64,000 nt of DNA from the NCBI RefSeq assembly GCF_001014645.1, contig NZ_LASZ01000001.1, positions 310,001 to 374,000 of the forward strand. Reading direction: 5' to 3'. This document shows positions 47,238 to 56,792 of this stretch, piece by piece; positions within the stretch are counted from its first letter, which is position 1, and each line of letters opens with the position of its first letter. The notes under the pieces are model-generated. The model ran no database searches, was not told where the DNA came from, and worked only from the letters and a program-made list of their open reading frames with translations. A program made the position numbers and the translations under genes. The stretch is from Luteimonas sp. FCS-9 (lineage in GTDB: Bacteria; Pseudomonadota; Gammaproteobacteria; Xanthomonadales; Xanthomonadaceae).

Positions 47238-49154
47238 ATGAGCCTGCATCCCGTTCTGCATTCCGTCACCGAGCGCATCCGCAAGCGCAGCGCCGCGTCG
47301 CGTCGCGCGTACCTGGACGGCATCGCGCGCATGCGCGACGAGGGGCCGCTGCGCGGCCGCCTGAGCTGCGCCAACCTCGCCCACGGCTTCGCCGGCTGCG
47401 GGCCGACCGACAAGCTGCGCCTGCGCAACGAGCCGACGCCGAACCTGGGCATCGTCACCGCCTACAACGACATGCTCTCGGCGCACCAGCCCTACGAGAC
47501 CTATCCGGCGTTCATCCGCGAGACCGCGCGCGCGCTCGGCGCGACCGCGCAGGTCGCCGGCGGCGTGCCGGCGATGTGCGATGGCGTCACCCAGGGCCGC
47601 GCCGGCATGGAACTGTCGCTGTTCTCGCGCGACGTCATCGCCCAGGCGACCGCCATCGGCCTGTCGCACGACATGTTCGACGCCAGCCTGTACCTGGGGA
47701 TCTGCGACAAGATCGTGCCCGGCCTGCTGATCGGCGCCCTCGCCTACGGCCACCTGCCCGCGGTGTTCGTGCCCGGCGGGCCGATGACGCCCGGCGTGCC
47801 GAACAAGACCAAGGCCGAGGTGCGCGAGCGCTACGCGGCCGGCGAGGCCACCCGCGCCGAGTTGCTCGAGGTCGAGGCGCAGTCCTACCACTCGCCCGGC
47901 ACCTGCACGTTCTACGGCACCGCGAACTCGAACCAGACCCTGCTCGAGGCGATGGGCGTGCAGCTGCCGAGCGCGGCCTTCATCAACCCGGGCACCCCGC
48001 TGCGCGAGGCGTTCACGCGCGAGGCGGTCGCGCGCGCGCTGGCGATCACCGCGCTGGGCGAGGACTACCGGCCGCTGGGCGAGCTGATCGACGAGCGCGC
48101 CATCGTCAACGCGATCGCGATGCTGATGGCGACCGGCGGCTCGACCAACCACACGATCCATTGGATCGCGGTGGCCCGCGCGGCCGGCATCGTGCTGACC
48201 TGGGACGACATGGACGCGCTGTCGCAAATCGTGCCGCTGCTGGCGCGGGTCTATCCCAACGGCGAGGCGGACGTGAATCGCTACCACGCCGCCGGCGGCA
48301 ACGCCTTCGTGTTCCGCGAACTGCTCGACGCCGGGCTGATGCACGGCGACATCCCGACCGTCGTGCCCGGCGGCATGCGCGCCTACTGCGACGATCCCAA
48401 GGTCGACGGCGACCGCGTGGTGTACACGCCGGGCATCGCCACCAGCGCCGACGACGCCGTGCTGCGTCCGGTCTCGGCGCCGTTCGAGGCCCAGGGCGGC
48501 CTGCGCCTGCTGCGCGGCAACCTCGGCCGCTCGCTGATCAAGCTCTCGGCGGTTAAGCCGGAGTTCCGCACGATCGAGGCCCCGGCCGTCGTCGTCGACA
48601 CGCCGCAGGCGCTCAACCGGCTGCACGCGGCCGGCGCGCTGCCGCGCGACTTCGTCGCCGTCGTGCGCTACCAGGGGCCGAAGGCCAACGGCATGCCGGA
48701 GCTGCACTCGCTCGCGCCGCTGCTGGGCATGCTGCAGAACCAGGGCCGGCGCGTCGCGCTGGTCACCGACGGCCGCCTGTCGGGCGCGTCGGGCAAGATT
48801 CCCGCGGCGATCCACGTCACCCCCGAGGCCGCCCGCGGCGGACCGCTGGCCTACCTCCGCGAGGGCGACATCGTGCGCCTGGACGGCGAGGCCGGCACGC
48901 TCGAGGCGCTGGTCGACGCCGACGAATGGCACCGTCGCGAGGCCGCGCCCGACACCGCGCCGGCGCCCACCGACTTCGGCCGCAACCTGTTCGCGTTCAA
49001 CCGCGCCAACGTCTCGCCGGCCGACCAGGGTGCACTGTCGATCTCCTGCGGCCCGGCCACCACCCACGGCGCGGTGTGGGACTACGACGCCGAGTACGAT
49101 CTGGGCGCCGAGCCCGCCGCATTCGATGCACCGCACGACTCCAAGGACGCATGA
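47238..49154 (+). CDS. edd: Phosphogluconate dehydratase
   Basis: This iron-sulfur enzyme dehydrates 6-phosphogluconate to 2-keto-3-deoxy-6-phosphogluconate, the committed Entner-Doudoroff step. The 638 residues match the IlvD/Edd family: [56 protein letters not shown] and [21 protein letters not shown]. Cluster-ligand cysteines are present in the first three of these conserved regions or just beside them. It lies 73 bp after pgl and 4 bp before eda. Confidence 0.96.
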   Translation: MSLHPVLHSVTERIRKRSAASRRAYLDGIARMRDEGPLRGRLSCANLAHGFAGCGPTDKLRLRNEPTPNLGIVTAYNDMLSAHQPYETYPAFIRETARALGATAQVAGGVPAMCDGVTQGRAGMELSLFSRDVIAQATAIGLSHDMFDASLYLGICDKIVPGLLIGALAYGHLPAVFVPGGPMTPGVPNKTKAEVRERYAAGEATRAELLEVEAQSYHSPGTCTFYGTANSNQTLLEAMGVQLPSAAFINPGTPLREAFTREAVARALAITALGEDYRPLGELIDERAIVNAIAMLMATGGSTNHTIHWIAVARAAGIVLTWDDMDALSQIVPLLARVYPNGEADVNRYHAAGGNAFVFRELLDAGLMHGDIPTVVPGGMRAYCDDPKVDGDRVVYTPGIATSADDAVLRPVSAPFEAQGGLRLLRGNLGRSLIKLSAVKPEFRTIEAPAVVVDTPQALNRLHAAGALPRDFVAVVRYQGPKANGMPELHSLAPLLGMLQNQGRRVALVTDGRLSGASGKIPAAIHVTPEAARGGPLAYLREGDIVRLDGEAGTLEALVDADEWHRREAAPDTAPAPTDFGRNLFAFNRANVSPADQGALSISCGPATTHGAVWDYDAEYDLGAEPAAFDAPHDSKDA

Positions 49155-49158
49155 CCCG

Positions 49159-49830
49159 ATGACGACGACTTCCTCGATGCAAGACCGCCAGCAGCGCGCC
49201 GCCGAGCTGCTGCGGGCCGCCGGCGTGCTGCCGGTGATCACCGTCGACAGCCTCGACCAGGCGCGCGCGCTCGCCGATGCCCTGCTCGAAGGCGGCCTGA
49301 CCACGCTGGAACTGACGCTGCGCACGCCGGTCGCGATCGACGCGCTGGCCATGCTCAAGCGCGAGCGTCCGGAGATCGTCATCGGCGCAGGCACCGTGCT
49401 CAATGCCGACAACATCCGCGCCTCGATCGATGCCGGCGCCGATTTCCTCGTCACCCCGGGCACGACCGCGCGCCTGGCCGAGGCCCTGGCACAGGCCGAC
49501 GTGCCGGCCGTGCCCGGCGCCGCGACGCCGACCGAGTTCCTGGCGCTGCGCGACCTGGGCTTCCGCAACTGCAAGCTGTTCCCGGCCAGCGCGGTCGGCG
49601 GGCTGGCGATGCTCAAGGGCCTGGCCGGCCCGGTGCAGGACATGCGCTTCTGTCCGACCGGCGGCATCTCCGAGTCCAACGCCGCCGAGTTCCTGGCGCA
49701 GCCGAACGTGCTGTGCATCGGCGGCTCGTGGATGCTCGACAAGGCGTGGCTGGCCGCCGGCGATTACGCGCGCGTACGCGAGGCCTCGTCCCGCGCCGCG
49801 GCGATCGTGCGCGAGGCGCGCGCGGGCTGA
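49159..49830 (+). CDS. eda: KDPG/KHG aldolase
   Basis: This class I aldolase cleaves 2-keto-3-deoxy-6-phosphogluconate to pyruvate and glyceraldehyde 3-phosphate. The 223-residue barrel protein has the catalytic glutamate region [11 protein letters not shown] (about Glu51), GAGTVLN, and the Schiff-base lysine in [10 protein letters not shown] (Lys139). The C-terminal CIGGSWM phosphate-binding loop is present. It begins 4 bp after edd and closes the pathway operon; a degenerate palindromic repeat follows. Confidence 0.95.
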   Translation: MTTTSSMQDRQQRAAELLRAAGVLPVITVDSLDQARALADALLEGGLTTLELTLRTPVAIDALAMLKRERPEIVIGAGTVLNADNIRASIDAGADFLVTPGTTARLAEALAQADVPAVPGAATPTEFLALRDLGFRNCKLFPASAVGGLAMLKGLAGPVQDMRFCPTGGISESNAAEFLAQPNVLCIGGSWMLDKAWLAAGDYARVREASSRAAAIVREARAG

Positions 49831-49840
49831 TCCCGCCGGG

Positions 49841-49898
49841 GCGCCTCGCGCGCGAGCACGTTTCCGGAAAGGCCCCTCGCGCGCAAGCGCGCTCCTAC
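49841..49898. repeat. GTAGGAGCGCGC palindromic repeat, copy E (left end lost)
   Basis: The right arm (CCCTCGCGCGCAAGCGCGCTCC then TAC) is intact, but the left arm is shortened and altered (GCGCCTCGCGCGCGAGCACG). It lies 11 bp after the eda stop and could end or weaken transcription before the porin gene. Confidence 0.65.
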
Positions 49899-50085
49899 GG
49901 TGGCATGGCGGCATTTACGCGTGCGCGGAGTGGCGCACGCTCCGCAGGGCGTTCCGGGCGAATCTCCCGCGCAGTGGGCGCGATCCCGCAATCGATCGCC
50001 AGGGCATCGCACGCGGTTGACCGAGATCATGGCGATGCGCCCCGCGGAGGACGAAGGTGCGCCTACCCCACACGAAGACACCGTC

Positions 50086-51315
50086 ATGTCGATCCGCACG
50101 CTCCGCCGCCGCGCACTGCCGCTGCTGCTCGCCGCCCTGCCCCTTGCCGCCCTCGCCGACGAACCCGGCCCGTCCCTCGACCTGCGCTATCGCTACGAGC
50201 ACGTCGAACAGGACGGCCTCGCGCGCGACGCCGACGCGCACACGCTGCGCGCGCGCCTCGGCTACCTGACGCCGCAATGGCACGGCTGGTCGGCGCTCGG
50301 CGAGATCGACGGCATCGCGCACCTGGGCTCGGAACGCTTCAACGACACGCGCAACGGCGAGCGCGCCTATCCCGTCGTCGCCGATCCCGACGGCGCCGAG
50401 GTCAACCAGGCCCTCGTGCGCTGGGCCTTCGGCGGTGGCACCGCGACGTTCGGCCGCCAGCGCATCAACCTCGGCAACCAGCGCTTCGTCGGCGGCGTCG
50501 CCTGGCGCCAGAACGAACAGACCTATGACGCGGTCCGGCTGCAGCTCTCGCCGTTCGACCGGCTCACGTTCGACTACGCGGTCATCGGCCGCATCCACAC
50601 CGTCTTCGGCCCCGACGACGGTGCCTTCGCCACCCGCGCCAATCCCGCCGACATCGACGGCCGCAGCCACCTGCTGCAGGCCAGCCTGCGCGTCGCACCG
50701 GCGCTGTCGGCCACCGCGTACCACTACCGCCTCGACCTCGACGGGATCGCGGGGTCGGCGACCGCGCCGCTCGGCACGCTGTCGAGCCACACCACCGGCC
50801 TGCGCCTGGAAGGCAAGTCCGGCGCCTGGCGCTACGCCGCCGAGATCGCCCGCCAGCGCGACCTGGGCGACAACCCCTGGGCGCTCGACAGCCGCTACGC
50901 GCTCGGCGAACTGGGCTACCAATGGCGCGGCACGACCTTCAAGGCGGGCTACGAATCGCTCGGCGGCGGCGACGGCACCGGCAACCGCGCGTTCCAGACC
51001 CCGCTTGCGACCAAGCACGCGTTCCAGGGCTGGGCCGACGTGTTCCTGACCACACCCGCGTCGGGCGTCGTCGACCGCTATGTCGGCGCGACCGTCCCGC
51101 TGGGCGGCGGCAGCCTGCAAGCCTGGTACCACGACTTCTCGCCCGAGCGCGGCGGCGGCGACTACGGCGACGAGATCGACCTGTCCTACGCCCACGCGAT
51201 CCCGGGCGTGAAGGGCCTGTCCGGGCTGCTCAAGCTCGCCCGCTATCGCAGCGACGATGCGGCGCGCACGCTCGACACCGACAAGCTGTGGGTGCAGTTG
51301 CAGTACGCGTACTGA
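50086..51315 (+). CDS. Outer-membrane porin, alginate-export/carbohydrate-porin type
   Basis: The 409-residue protein has a clear signal peptide (about 1-24, cleavage after ALA before DEPG) and alternating amphipathic strands throughout, ending in the aromatic LWVQLQYAY typical of barrel proteins handled by the BAM complex. The stretch FGRQRINLGNQRFVGGVAWRQNEQTYDA matches the alginate-export family opening. It lies 255 bp after eda on the same strand and may supply outer-membrane passage for sugars used by that operon, which is inference. ATG 50086 was chosen because it directly precedes the signal peptide. Confidence 0.82.
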   Translation: MSIRTLRRRALPLLLAALPLAALADEPGPSLDLRYRYEHVEQDGLARDADAHTLRARLGYLTPQWHGWSALGEIDGIAHLGSERFNDTRNGERAYPVVADPDGAEVNQALVRWAFGGGTATFGRQRINLGNQRFVGGVAWRQNEQTYDAVRLQLSPFDRLTFDYAVIGRIHTVFGPDDGAFATRANPADIDGRSHLLQASLRVAPALSATAYHYRLDLDGIAGSATAPLGTLSSHTTGLRLEGKSGAWRYAAEIARQRDLGDNPWALDSRYALGELGYQWRGTTFKAGYESLGGGDGTGNRAFQTPLATKHAFQGWADVFLTTPASGVVDRYVGATVPLGGGSLQAWYHDFSPERGGGDYGDEIDLSYAHAIPGVKGLSGLLKLARYRSDDAARTLDTDKLWVQLQYAY

Positions 51316-51328
51316 CGCGGCGGTCGGC

Positions 51329-51359
51329 CCGTGCGCGGCGGATGCGCCGCCGCGCACGG
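51329..51359. terminator. Bidirectional hairpin between convergent porin and 869-residue gene
   Basis: CCGTGCGCGGCG (51329-51340) and its exact complement at 51348-51359 form a 12-bp stem with a 7-nt loop in the 54-bp gap between two convergent stop codons. There is no T-tract, so it may stop polymerase only weakly or protect 3' ends. Confidence 0.55.
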
Positions 51360-51369
51360 AGAGGCGACG

Positions 51370-53979
51370 TCAGCCCAGCGTGGCCTTGAGGGAATCCGCG
51401 GTCGCACGGTCGATCACACCGGCTGCGACCGCATCGTCGAGCGCGGCCACTGCCGCGTCGGCCCATTCGCCGCCGTAGCCGGCCAGGTGTTCGACCCACA
51501 TCTCCAGACGCCCGTCGCGTGCGAGCAGGCCGATCGTCTCGGCGCGATAGGCCGCGTCGTCGTTGCGGATCAGGTTGTTGGCCAGCGCCAGTTCGAAGCT
51601 CGGGCTGGCCCCATCGCGCTCGTAGTCGGCGCGCGCGGTCTCGCGCTGCTGCGCAGCGTCGCCGAACAGCTCCGGCGACGCCGTCTTCGCCAGTTCGAAG
51701 GCCTGCGGGTAGTTCGCTTCCAGATAGTCGCGCAGCATGGCCTCGCGGCCGGAGGACGAGGTGGGCAACGCCGACTGGATGCCGAACAGGTCCCAGGCGA
51801 AATCGGGGTTGCCTTGCGCCAGGGCGTCGGCGAAGTCCTGCACCTGCCCGGATGGGATCCCTGCGGCGACGGCCAGGTCGGCGAAGGCCGCCAGATGGCC
51901 CGGCGATTCGCCGATCTCCGGATGCGCGGCGATCAGGGCCTGGAAATCCTTCGCGTCGAGGCCGAGCTCGGCCGCCACCTCGTGCGCCTTCTCGCCGGCG
52001 AACAGCATCTGTTCGATCACGTCGGGTTCGACCCCGGCCGCTTCGAGGTAGCCGCGCAGTTCCTCGCGCGTCTGGTGCTTGTCGATGGCGTCGCCGATGA
52101 AGCCGCCGAGCGTCGAGATCACGGTGCCGATCGCGTTGACCAGGATGCCGGGCACCTGGCCGCCGGGAAATGCGGACACCGCACTGCCCATGACGCTGAA
52201 CGCATCGCCGATCGCGGCGATGGCGTAGCCGACGTTGTCGTTGTCGCCGGCCTTCTGCGCGTTGAGGACCATCGAGGTCGCGCTGGCGACGACGCCCAGT
52301 GCGGGCGCCAGGCGCGTCGCGAACGCAGCGAAGCGCGCCGCATCGTCGCCGTACTGCGCCAGACGCCCGGCGTCGGCGAAGTGCTTGGTCGCGCCGGCCA
52401 GCAGGTTGAGGCCGCTCTCGCCGGCCGAAGCGAAGCCTTGCACCGCTTCGAGGTAATTGCCCTCCGCTCCGTTTTCGGCGGCCTTGACCGCACCGATGAC
52501 CACGCCGGCCGCCGACAGCGCGCGCTGGAACGGCGATGCGTCCCCGAAGCCATCGGCCAGCTTCTTGAGCGCGTCGAAATTGCCGTCGCCGGCCTGCTCG
52601 AGCAGGCGGAAGCCCTCGGCGAAGCTGTCGACACCGCCCTTGAGGTTCTTGAACAGCGAGTGGGCGTCCTTGAACGGCTCGAACAGCGCCTTGAGTTCGG
52701 CGATCGCCGCGTCGAGGTCGCCGTCGTGCCTGCCGACGATCTCGACCGCGGCTGCGCTCGAGATCCGCTCGAACAGGTCGCCCTGCAACGTGTCGGCGTG
52801 CGCGGCGAACGCCTGTCCCAGCGCCGACGTCGGCGCGGCACCGATCTCGCTCAGCAACGCGAGCGCCATCTCGCCGTGGCCCGAGTCGGCCAGCCGGCCG
52901 AGCATGTCGACCACCTGCTGGGCGACGTCGGGATCGCGGATCGCGCCGTCGAGCAGCGCATCGCGGTTCTGCTCGACATACTGCGCCAGCGCATCGCCCG
53001 CCTCGATCTCGGCCGCGTAGACCTCGGCATGGCCTTCGGCGCTACGGAATGCCTCGATGAAGTCGGCCTGCTGCTCCGGTGTCAGCGGCCCGGCCCGCAG
53101 CAGGAAGGTGTTGAGTTCCTCGTCGAGCTTGTCGACCGCGGCCTTGGCGTCGTCGTAGTCCTTGCCCAGCGACTCGAGCGTGGTCGCCGCCTCGCCGCTC
53201 GCCTGCGTGCGCCCGACGTTGTCGATGCCCAGCCTGCCGGCGACATCGGCCCAGCCCGCGCTGTCGGCCGCGGCGTGCCGGATGCCGCCCTCGCTGAGCA
53301 CGCCGCGTTCGACCGCGACGCCGAGCGCGTGCGTCATGGCCTCGCGCGCGGCATCGCCGTCGGCGCCGGCGAACGCATACGCGCCGCCGGCGTCGCGGCT
53401 GTAGAGCCCGTGCAGCGGCGCGACGACCGACGCGAGCAGATCGGCGTCGTCCGCCAGCCGGACCAGTTCGGCCAGGTACGCGGGCTCGCTCGCGTGCTCG
53501 CGCGCCAGCTCGGACAGCTGGTAGGGCCCGCTGATCGCACCGGTGTCCAGGCCCGCCGCCGAGAAATCGTCCTGCGCCCGTTGCCGCTGCTGCGCCTCGA
53601 TCCGCGCGATGTCCATCGGCGGCAGCGCGGGGCTCTGCGCGCTCGTCGCGGGCGAAGCCCCGCCCGCCGGCGCCTGGTAGGCCTCGCGGACATCGGCCGG
53701 CGCGCGCATGTCGACGGCCGACGCCACCGCGTCCTGTCCGAAGACATCGTCCAGCCGCGCCAGGTTGTCGGCGTCGAGCCGCGTCGCCAGCTCGTTCAGC
53801 AGCCCCTGCCGCTCGCTGGCCGGCAGCGCCTGAACGTCGCTGCGCAGCGTATCGAGCGCGGCCGCGTCCATGCCCGCGACGGTGGCATTGGCGGCGTCGC
53901 GGGACGCGCCCTGCAGCGTATCGACGGCAGGCGGCGGCGGTGGATCGAATGGACGGTGGGGCGAGACCTGGGCATTCAT
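51370..53979 (-). CDS. Unrecognised 869-residue protein, cysteine-free, with Gly/Ala-rich hydrophobic core
   Basis: I do not recognise this gene. ATG 53979 has GGAG 6 bp upstream and begins MNAQVSPHRPFDPPPPP. There is no signal peptide and no cysteine. Residues 1-130 are low-complexity (Pro, Ala, Ser) with one helical segment. Residues 130-480 are helical and acidic. Residues 484-632 form a Gly/Ala-rich hydrophobic zone (AAGVVIGAV, ALGVVASATSMVLNA, ILVNAIGTVISTLGGFIGDA) that could insert in a membrane. Residues 635-869 are again helical, with repeated Asp/Phe/Leu short motifs and an acidic end. The pattern resembles secreted effectors or pore-forming proteins, but no catalytic motif is visible. 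No adjacent immunity or secretion gene is seen. Confidence 0.85.
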   Translation of the reverse strand: MNAQVSPHRPFDPPPPPAVDTLQGASRDAANATVAGMDAAALDTLRSDVQALPASERQGLLNELATRLDADNLARLDDVFGQDAVASAVDMRAPADVREAYQAPAGGASPATSAQSPALPPMDIARIEAQQRQRAQDDFSAAGLDTGAISGPYQLSELAREHASEPAYLAELVRLADDADLLASVVAPLHGLYSRDAGGAYAFAGADGDAAREAMTHALGVAVERGVLSEGGIRHAAADSAGWADVAGRLGIDNVGRTQASGEAATTLESLGKDYDDAKAAVDKLDEELNTFLLRAGPLTPEQQADFIEAFRSAEGHAEVYAAEIEAGDALAQYVEQNRDALLDGAIRDPDVAQQVVDMLGRLADSGHGEMALALLSEIGAAPTSALGQAFAAHADTLQGDLFERISSAAAVEIVGRHDGDLDAAIAELKALFEPFKDAHSLFKNLKGGVDSFAEGFRLLEQAGDGNFDALKKLADGFGDASPFQRALSAAGVVIGAVKAAENGAEGNYLEAVQGFASAGESGLNLLAGATKHFADAGRLAQYGDDAARFAAFATRLAPALGVVASATSMVLNAQKAGDNDNVGYAIAAIGDAFSVMGSAVSAFPGGQVPGILVNAIGTVISTLGGFIGDAIDKHQTREELRGYLEAAGVEPDVIEQMLFAGEKAHEVAAELGLDAKDFQALIAAHPEIGESPGHLAAFADLAVAAGIPSGQVQDFADALAQGNPDFAWDLFGIQSALPTSSSGREAMLRDYLEANYPQAFELAKTASPELFGDAAQQRETARADYERDGASPSFELALANNLIRNDDAAYRAETIGLLARDGRLEMWVEHLAGYGGEWADAAVAALDDAVAAGVIDRATADSLKATLG

Positions 53980-54368
53980 CGCGAGCTCCGCAAGGACGAA
54001 AGGACCCGGGTCGGGAACGGATGCCGGGCCTGGAGCCCGGACGGTAGCAACCACGGCCCCGGCGCTCCACTGGGGACGACCCTAGCGGCTCGTCTCTGGG
54101 CAGCCCCGTGCCCCCCTCCCGGCGCCGGAGGCGCCGACCTCCCGCCCTGCGGGGAGGTGGCGGCTCGGAATGTCGCATTCCATCGTCTCGCCGACCTCTC
54201 CCGTGGCGCGGGGGAGGTGGATCTGCCGGCCGGTGCACGCGCGACACGATCGGTTCGACGACGCTCGGGAGGCAGAAGGCGACGCGATCGACCGCGCGCG
54301 ACATGGCACTGCCCCCTCCCCCGCAACGCGGGGGAGGGCTGAGGTGGGGCGCTGTTCGCCGCGCCCGC
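53980..54368. repeat. Gene-free region with GGGGGAGG-type palindromes
   Basis: 389 bp without a gene. Three hairpin units of a second repeat family are seen: near 54113-54164 (CCCTCCCGGCGCC ... GGGGAGGTGGC), 54190-54222 (CCTCTCCC-GTGGCGC-GGGGGAGG) and 54311-54341 (CCCTCCCCCGCAACGCGGGGGAGGG as arms). The 3' part of this block directly follows the GH3 stop codon. The rest is the upstream region of the 869-residue gene, without a promoter I can call. Confidence 0.7.
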
Positions 54369-56573
54369 TCAGTCCAGCGTGCGTCCGGGCAGTTCCAGCG
54401 TCGCCGTGTCGACGGTGTCGGTCGCCGACTGCCCGAGCGCGATGCGGTAGCGGCCGGCGGGAATGCGCCAGCCGCGCGTGCGCGGGTCGTAGTCGGCGAA
54501 CAGGCGCGGGGCCAGCGCCACTTCGACCTGGCGCGACTCGCCCGGCTGCAGCTCGAGCTTGTCCCAGCCGGCCAGCCGCAGCGGCGTGGCGTGGCCCTCG
54601 GGCAGGTGCACGTACAGCTGCGGCACCGCGGCGCCGGCACGCGCGCCGGTGTTGCGGACCTCGAAGCGCGCGGTCAGGCGCTCGCCGTCGGCGTGCACGG
54701 TCAGGTCCGACAGCGCGAAGCGCGTGTACGACAGGCCGTGGCCGAACGCGTAGCGCGGCGTCAGCCCCTTGGCCGCGAACCAGCGATAGCCGACGTTCGC
54801 GCCCTCGATGTCGTAATCGATCGTGTCCTCGGGCTTCTGCGGCGGATTGAAGCCCAGGCCGGGCACGTGCGGCCGCGGCAACTGCGACACGTCGACCGGC
54901 CAGGTGACCGGCAGGCGCCCGGACGGGTTGGCCGCGCCGGTCAGCAGGCGCGCGATCGCCTCGCCGCCGCGGATGCCCGGATACCAGGCCTGCAGGATCG
55001 CCGGCACGCGCTCGGCCCAGGGCAGCTCGACCGGGCCGTTGGTCTGCAGCACGACGGCCGTGCGCGGGTTGGCCGCGGCGACCGCCTCGACCAGCGCGTC
55101 CTGGCCATCGGGCAGGCGCATGTCCGGCAGGTCCACCGACTCGGCCGACCATTGCGTCGCGAACACGATCGCCACGTCGGCCTCGAGGGCGAGCCGCGCC
55201 GCGGCCGCGCGGTCGGTCCCGTCGACATAGTCGATGCGCGCCTGCGGCGCCGCCTCGCGCAGTGCCTGCAGCGGCGAGGACGGCTGGAACATCACCGGCC
55301 CGGGCCAGGTCGTCGGCTTCACGCCGGGCACGGCATTGGGCCCGCGCGAGGTCCAGCCGACCATCGACGAGCCACCGCCGGCGATCACGCCCCGGTCGGC
55401 ATGGCCGCCGATCACTGCGATCCGGCGGACCTCGGTGCCGAGCGGCAACAGGTCGCCCGCGTTGCGCAGCAGGACCGCGCCTTCCTCGGCGGTGCGCTGC
55501 GCGACCGCGAAGCCGGCCGCGTCGAGCTCGGCATCGGGCGGCCTGCGCTGCGGCGGATGCTCGAAAGCGCCCACCGCGATCAGGCTGCGCAGGATGCGGT
55601 GCGCCATGTCGTCGAGTCGCGCCTGTGGCACGACGCCGGCATCGACCGCCATGCGCAGCGGACGATCGAAGTACACCGCCTTGTCGAACACCTCGCCGGC
55701 CGACTGCTGGTCCAAGCCCGCCAGCGCCGCCTTCGACGCGCTGTGCACCCCGCCCCAGTCCGACATCACGTAGCCGGGGTACTGCCAGTCGCGCTTGAGG
55801 ACGTTGTTGAGCAGTTCGTCGTGCTCGCAGCCGTAGACGCCGTTGATCCGGTTGTAGCTGCACATCACCGAGCCGGGCGCCCCGATCTCGAGCGCGATGC
55901 GGAACGCGAGCAAGTCGGACTCGTGCATCGCGCGATCGCCGATCTGCGCACTGTGGAAGTTGCGGTGCGTCTCCATGTCGTTGAGCGCGTAGTGCTTCAT
56001 CGTCGAGAGCACGTGCTGGGACTGCACGCCGCGGATCGAATCGCCGACCAGCGTGCCGGCCAGCAGCGGGTCCTCGCCCGCGTACTCGAAGTTGCGGCCG
56101 TTGCGCGGATCGCGCTGCAGGTTGACGCTGCCGGCCAGCAGCACGTTGAAGCCCTGCCGCCACGCCTCGCGGCCCATCGTCTCGCCACCCTGGAACGCGA
56201 CCTCGCGGCTCCAGGTCGACGCGGTCGCCGGTCCCGACGGCATCGCGGTGGCATGGTCGCCTTCGCGCGCGCCGCCGGGGTTGGTGACGCCCAGGCCCGC
56301 ATCGACCAGGCCCTGCGACGGAATCCCCAGGCGCGGGATCGGCGCCACGTAGCCGGCCGCGGTCAGCGCCTCGGCCGGCTTCTTCTCACCGATGGCGAAC
56401 CGGCTGCGGATCATCTGGAACTTCTCGTCCTGGGTCATCGCCGCCACCAGCAGCGCGGCCCGCGCGTCGGGCGTCAGTGCCGTGTCCATCCACGGCCTGT
56501 CGTCGCTGGCCGTCACCGGCGCGGCGACGAACAACGCGAACAGCAGCGCATGGTGCAGTTTCTTGGTCGTCAT
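54369..56573 (-). CDS. GH3 family beta-glucosidase, exported
   Basis: This exo-glycosidase releases glucose from beta-gluco-oligosaccharides in the periplasm or outside. The 734-residue product has a signal peptide (1-23, cleavage near VTASD), the GH3 barrel with KHYALND (Lys193/His194), the nucleophile in YVMSDWGG (Asp272), a second alpha/beta sandwich domain, and a C-terminal fibronectin-III-like domain (about 640-734). AAGGA lies 7 bp before ATG 56573. It follows the discoidin-type lipoprotein gene on the same strand. Whether it prefers beta-1,2, 1,3 or 1,4 links cannot be read here; its partners suggest beta-1,2. Confidence 0.93.
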   Translation of the reverse strand: MTTKKLHHALLFALFVAAPVTASDDRPWMDTALTPDARAALLVAAMTQDEKFQMIRSRFAIGEKKPAEALTAAGYVAPIPRLGIPSQGLVDAGLGVTNPGGAREGDHATAMPSGPATASTWSREVAFQGGETMGREAWRQGFNVLLAGSVNLQRDPRNGRNFEYAGEDPLLAGTLVGDSIRGVQSQHVLSTMKHYALNDMETHRNFHSAQIGDRAMHESDLLAFRIALEIGAPGSVMCSYNRINGVYGCEHDELLNNVLKRDWQYPGYVMSDWGGVHSASKAALAGLDQQSAGEVFDKAVYFDRPLRMAVDAGVVPQARLDDMAHRILRSLIAVGAFEHPPQRRPPDAELDAAGFAVAQRTAEEGAVLLRNAGDLLPLGTEVRRIAVIGGHADRGVIAGGGSSMVGWTSRGPNAVPGVKPTTWPGPVMFQPSSPLQALREAAPQARIDYVDGTDRAAAARLALEADVAIVFATQWSAESVDLPDMRLPDGQDALVEAVAAANPRTAVVLQTNGPVELPWAERVPAILQAWYPGIRGGEAIARLLTGAANPSGRLPVTWPVDVSQLPRPHVPGLGFNPPQKPEDTIDYDIEGANVGYRWFAAKGLTPRYAFGHGLSYTRFALSDLTVHADGERLTARFEVRNTGARAGAAVPQLYVHLPEGHATPLRLAGWDKLELQPGESRQVEVALAPRLFADYDPRTRGWRIPAGRYRIALGQSATDTVDTATLELPGRTLD

Positions 56574-56598
56574 CGTTGTCCTTTCGTCCACGTCATTC

Positions 56599-56666
56599 GT
56601 AGGAGCGCGCTTGCGCCCGAGGGCTGCGCCGGAAAACCCCCATCGCGAGCGAGCGCACGCCTGCAC
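56599..56666. repeat. GTAGGAGCGCGC palindromic repeat, copy F (degenerate)
   Basis: Arms GTAGGAGCGCGCTTGCGCCCGA and CATCGCGAGCGAGCGCACGC are recognisable but mismatched at several places. A half-arm (GCGCGCGAACTCGCGCC then TAC) lies at 56757-56775. The pair fills most of the 219-bp gap between the GH3 gene and the lipoprotein gene. Confidence 0.6.
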
Positions 56667-56792
56667 GGATCGCGTAAGTCGGTTGCATGTTCATCATTGC
56701 CACGGTGATCGGCATACGCGCGTTCGTGCACGAGGGCGCCACCGGGGACGCCCGTTGCGCGCGAACTCGCGCCTACGCCGGCATCGGGCGCA

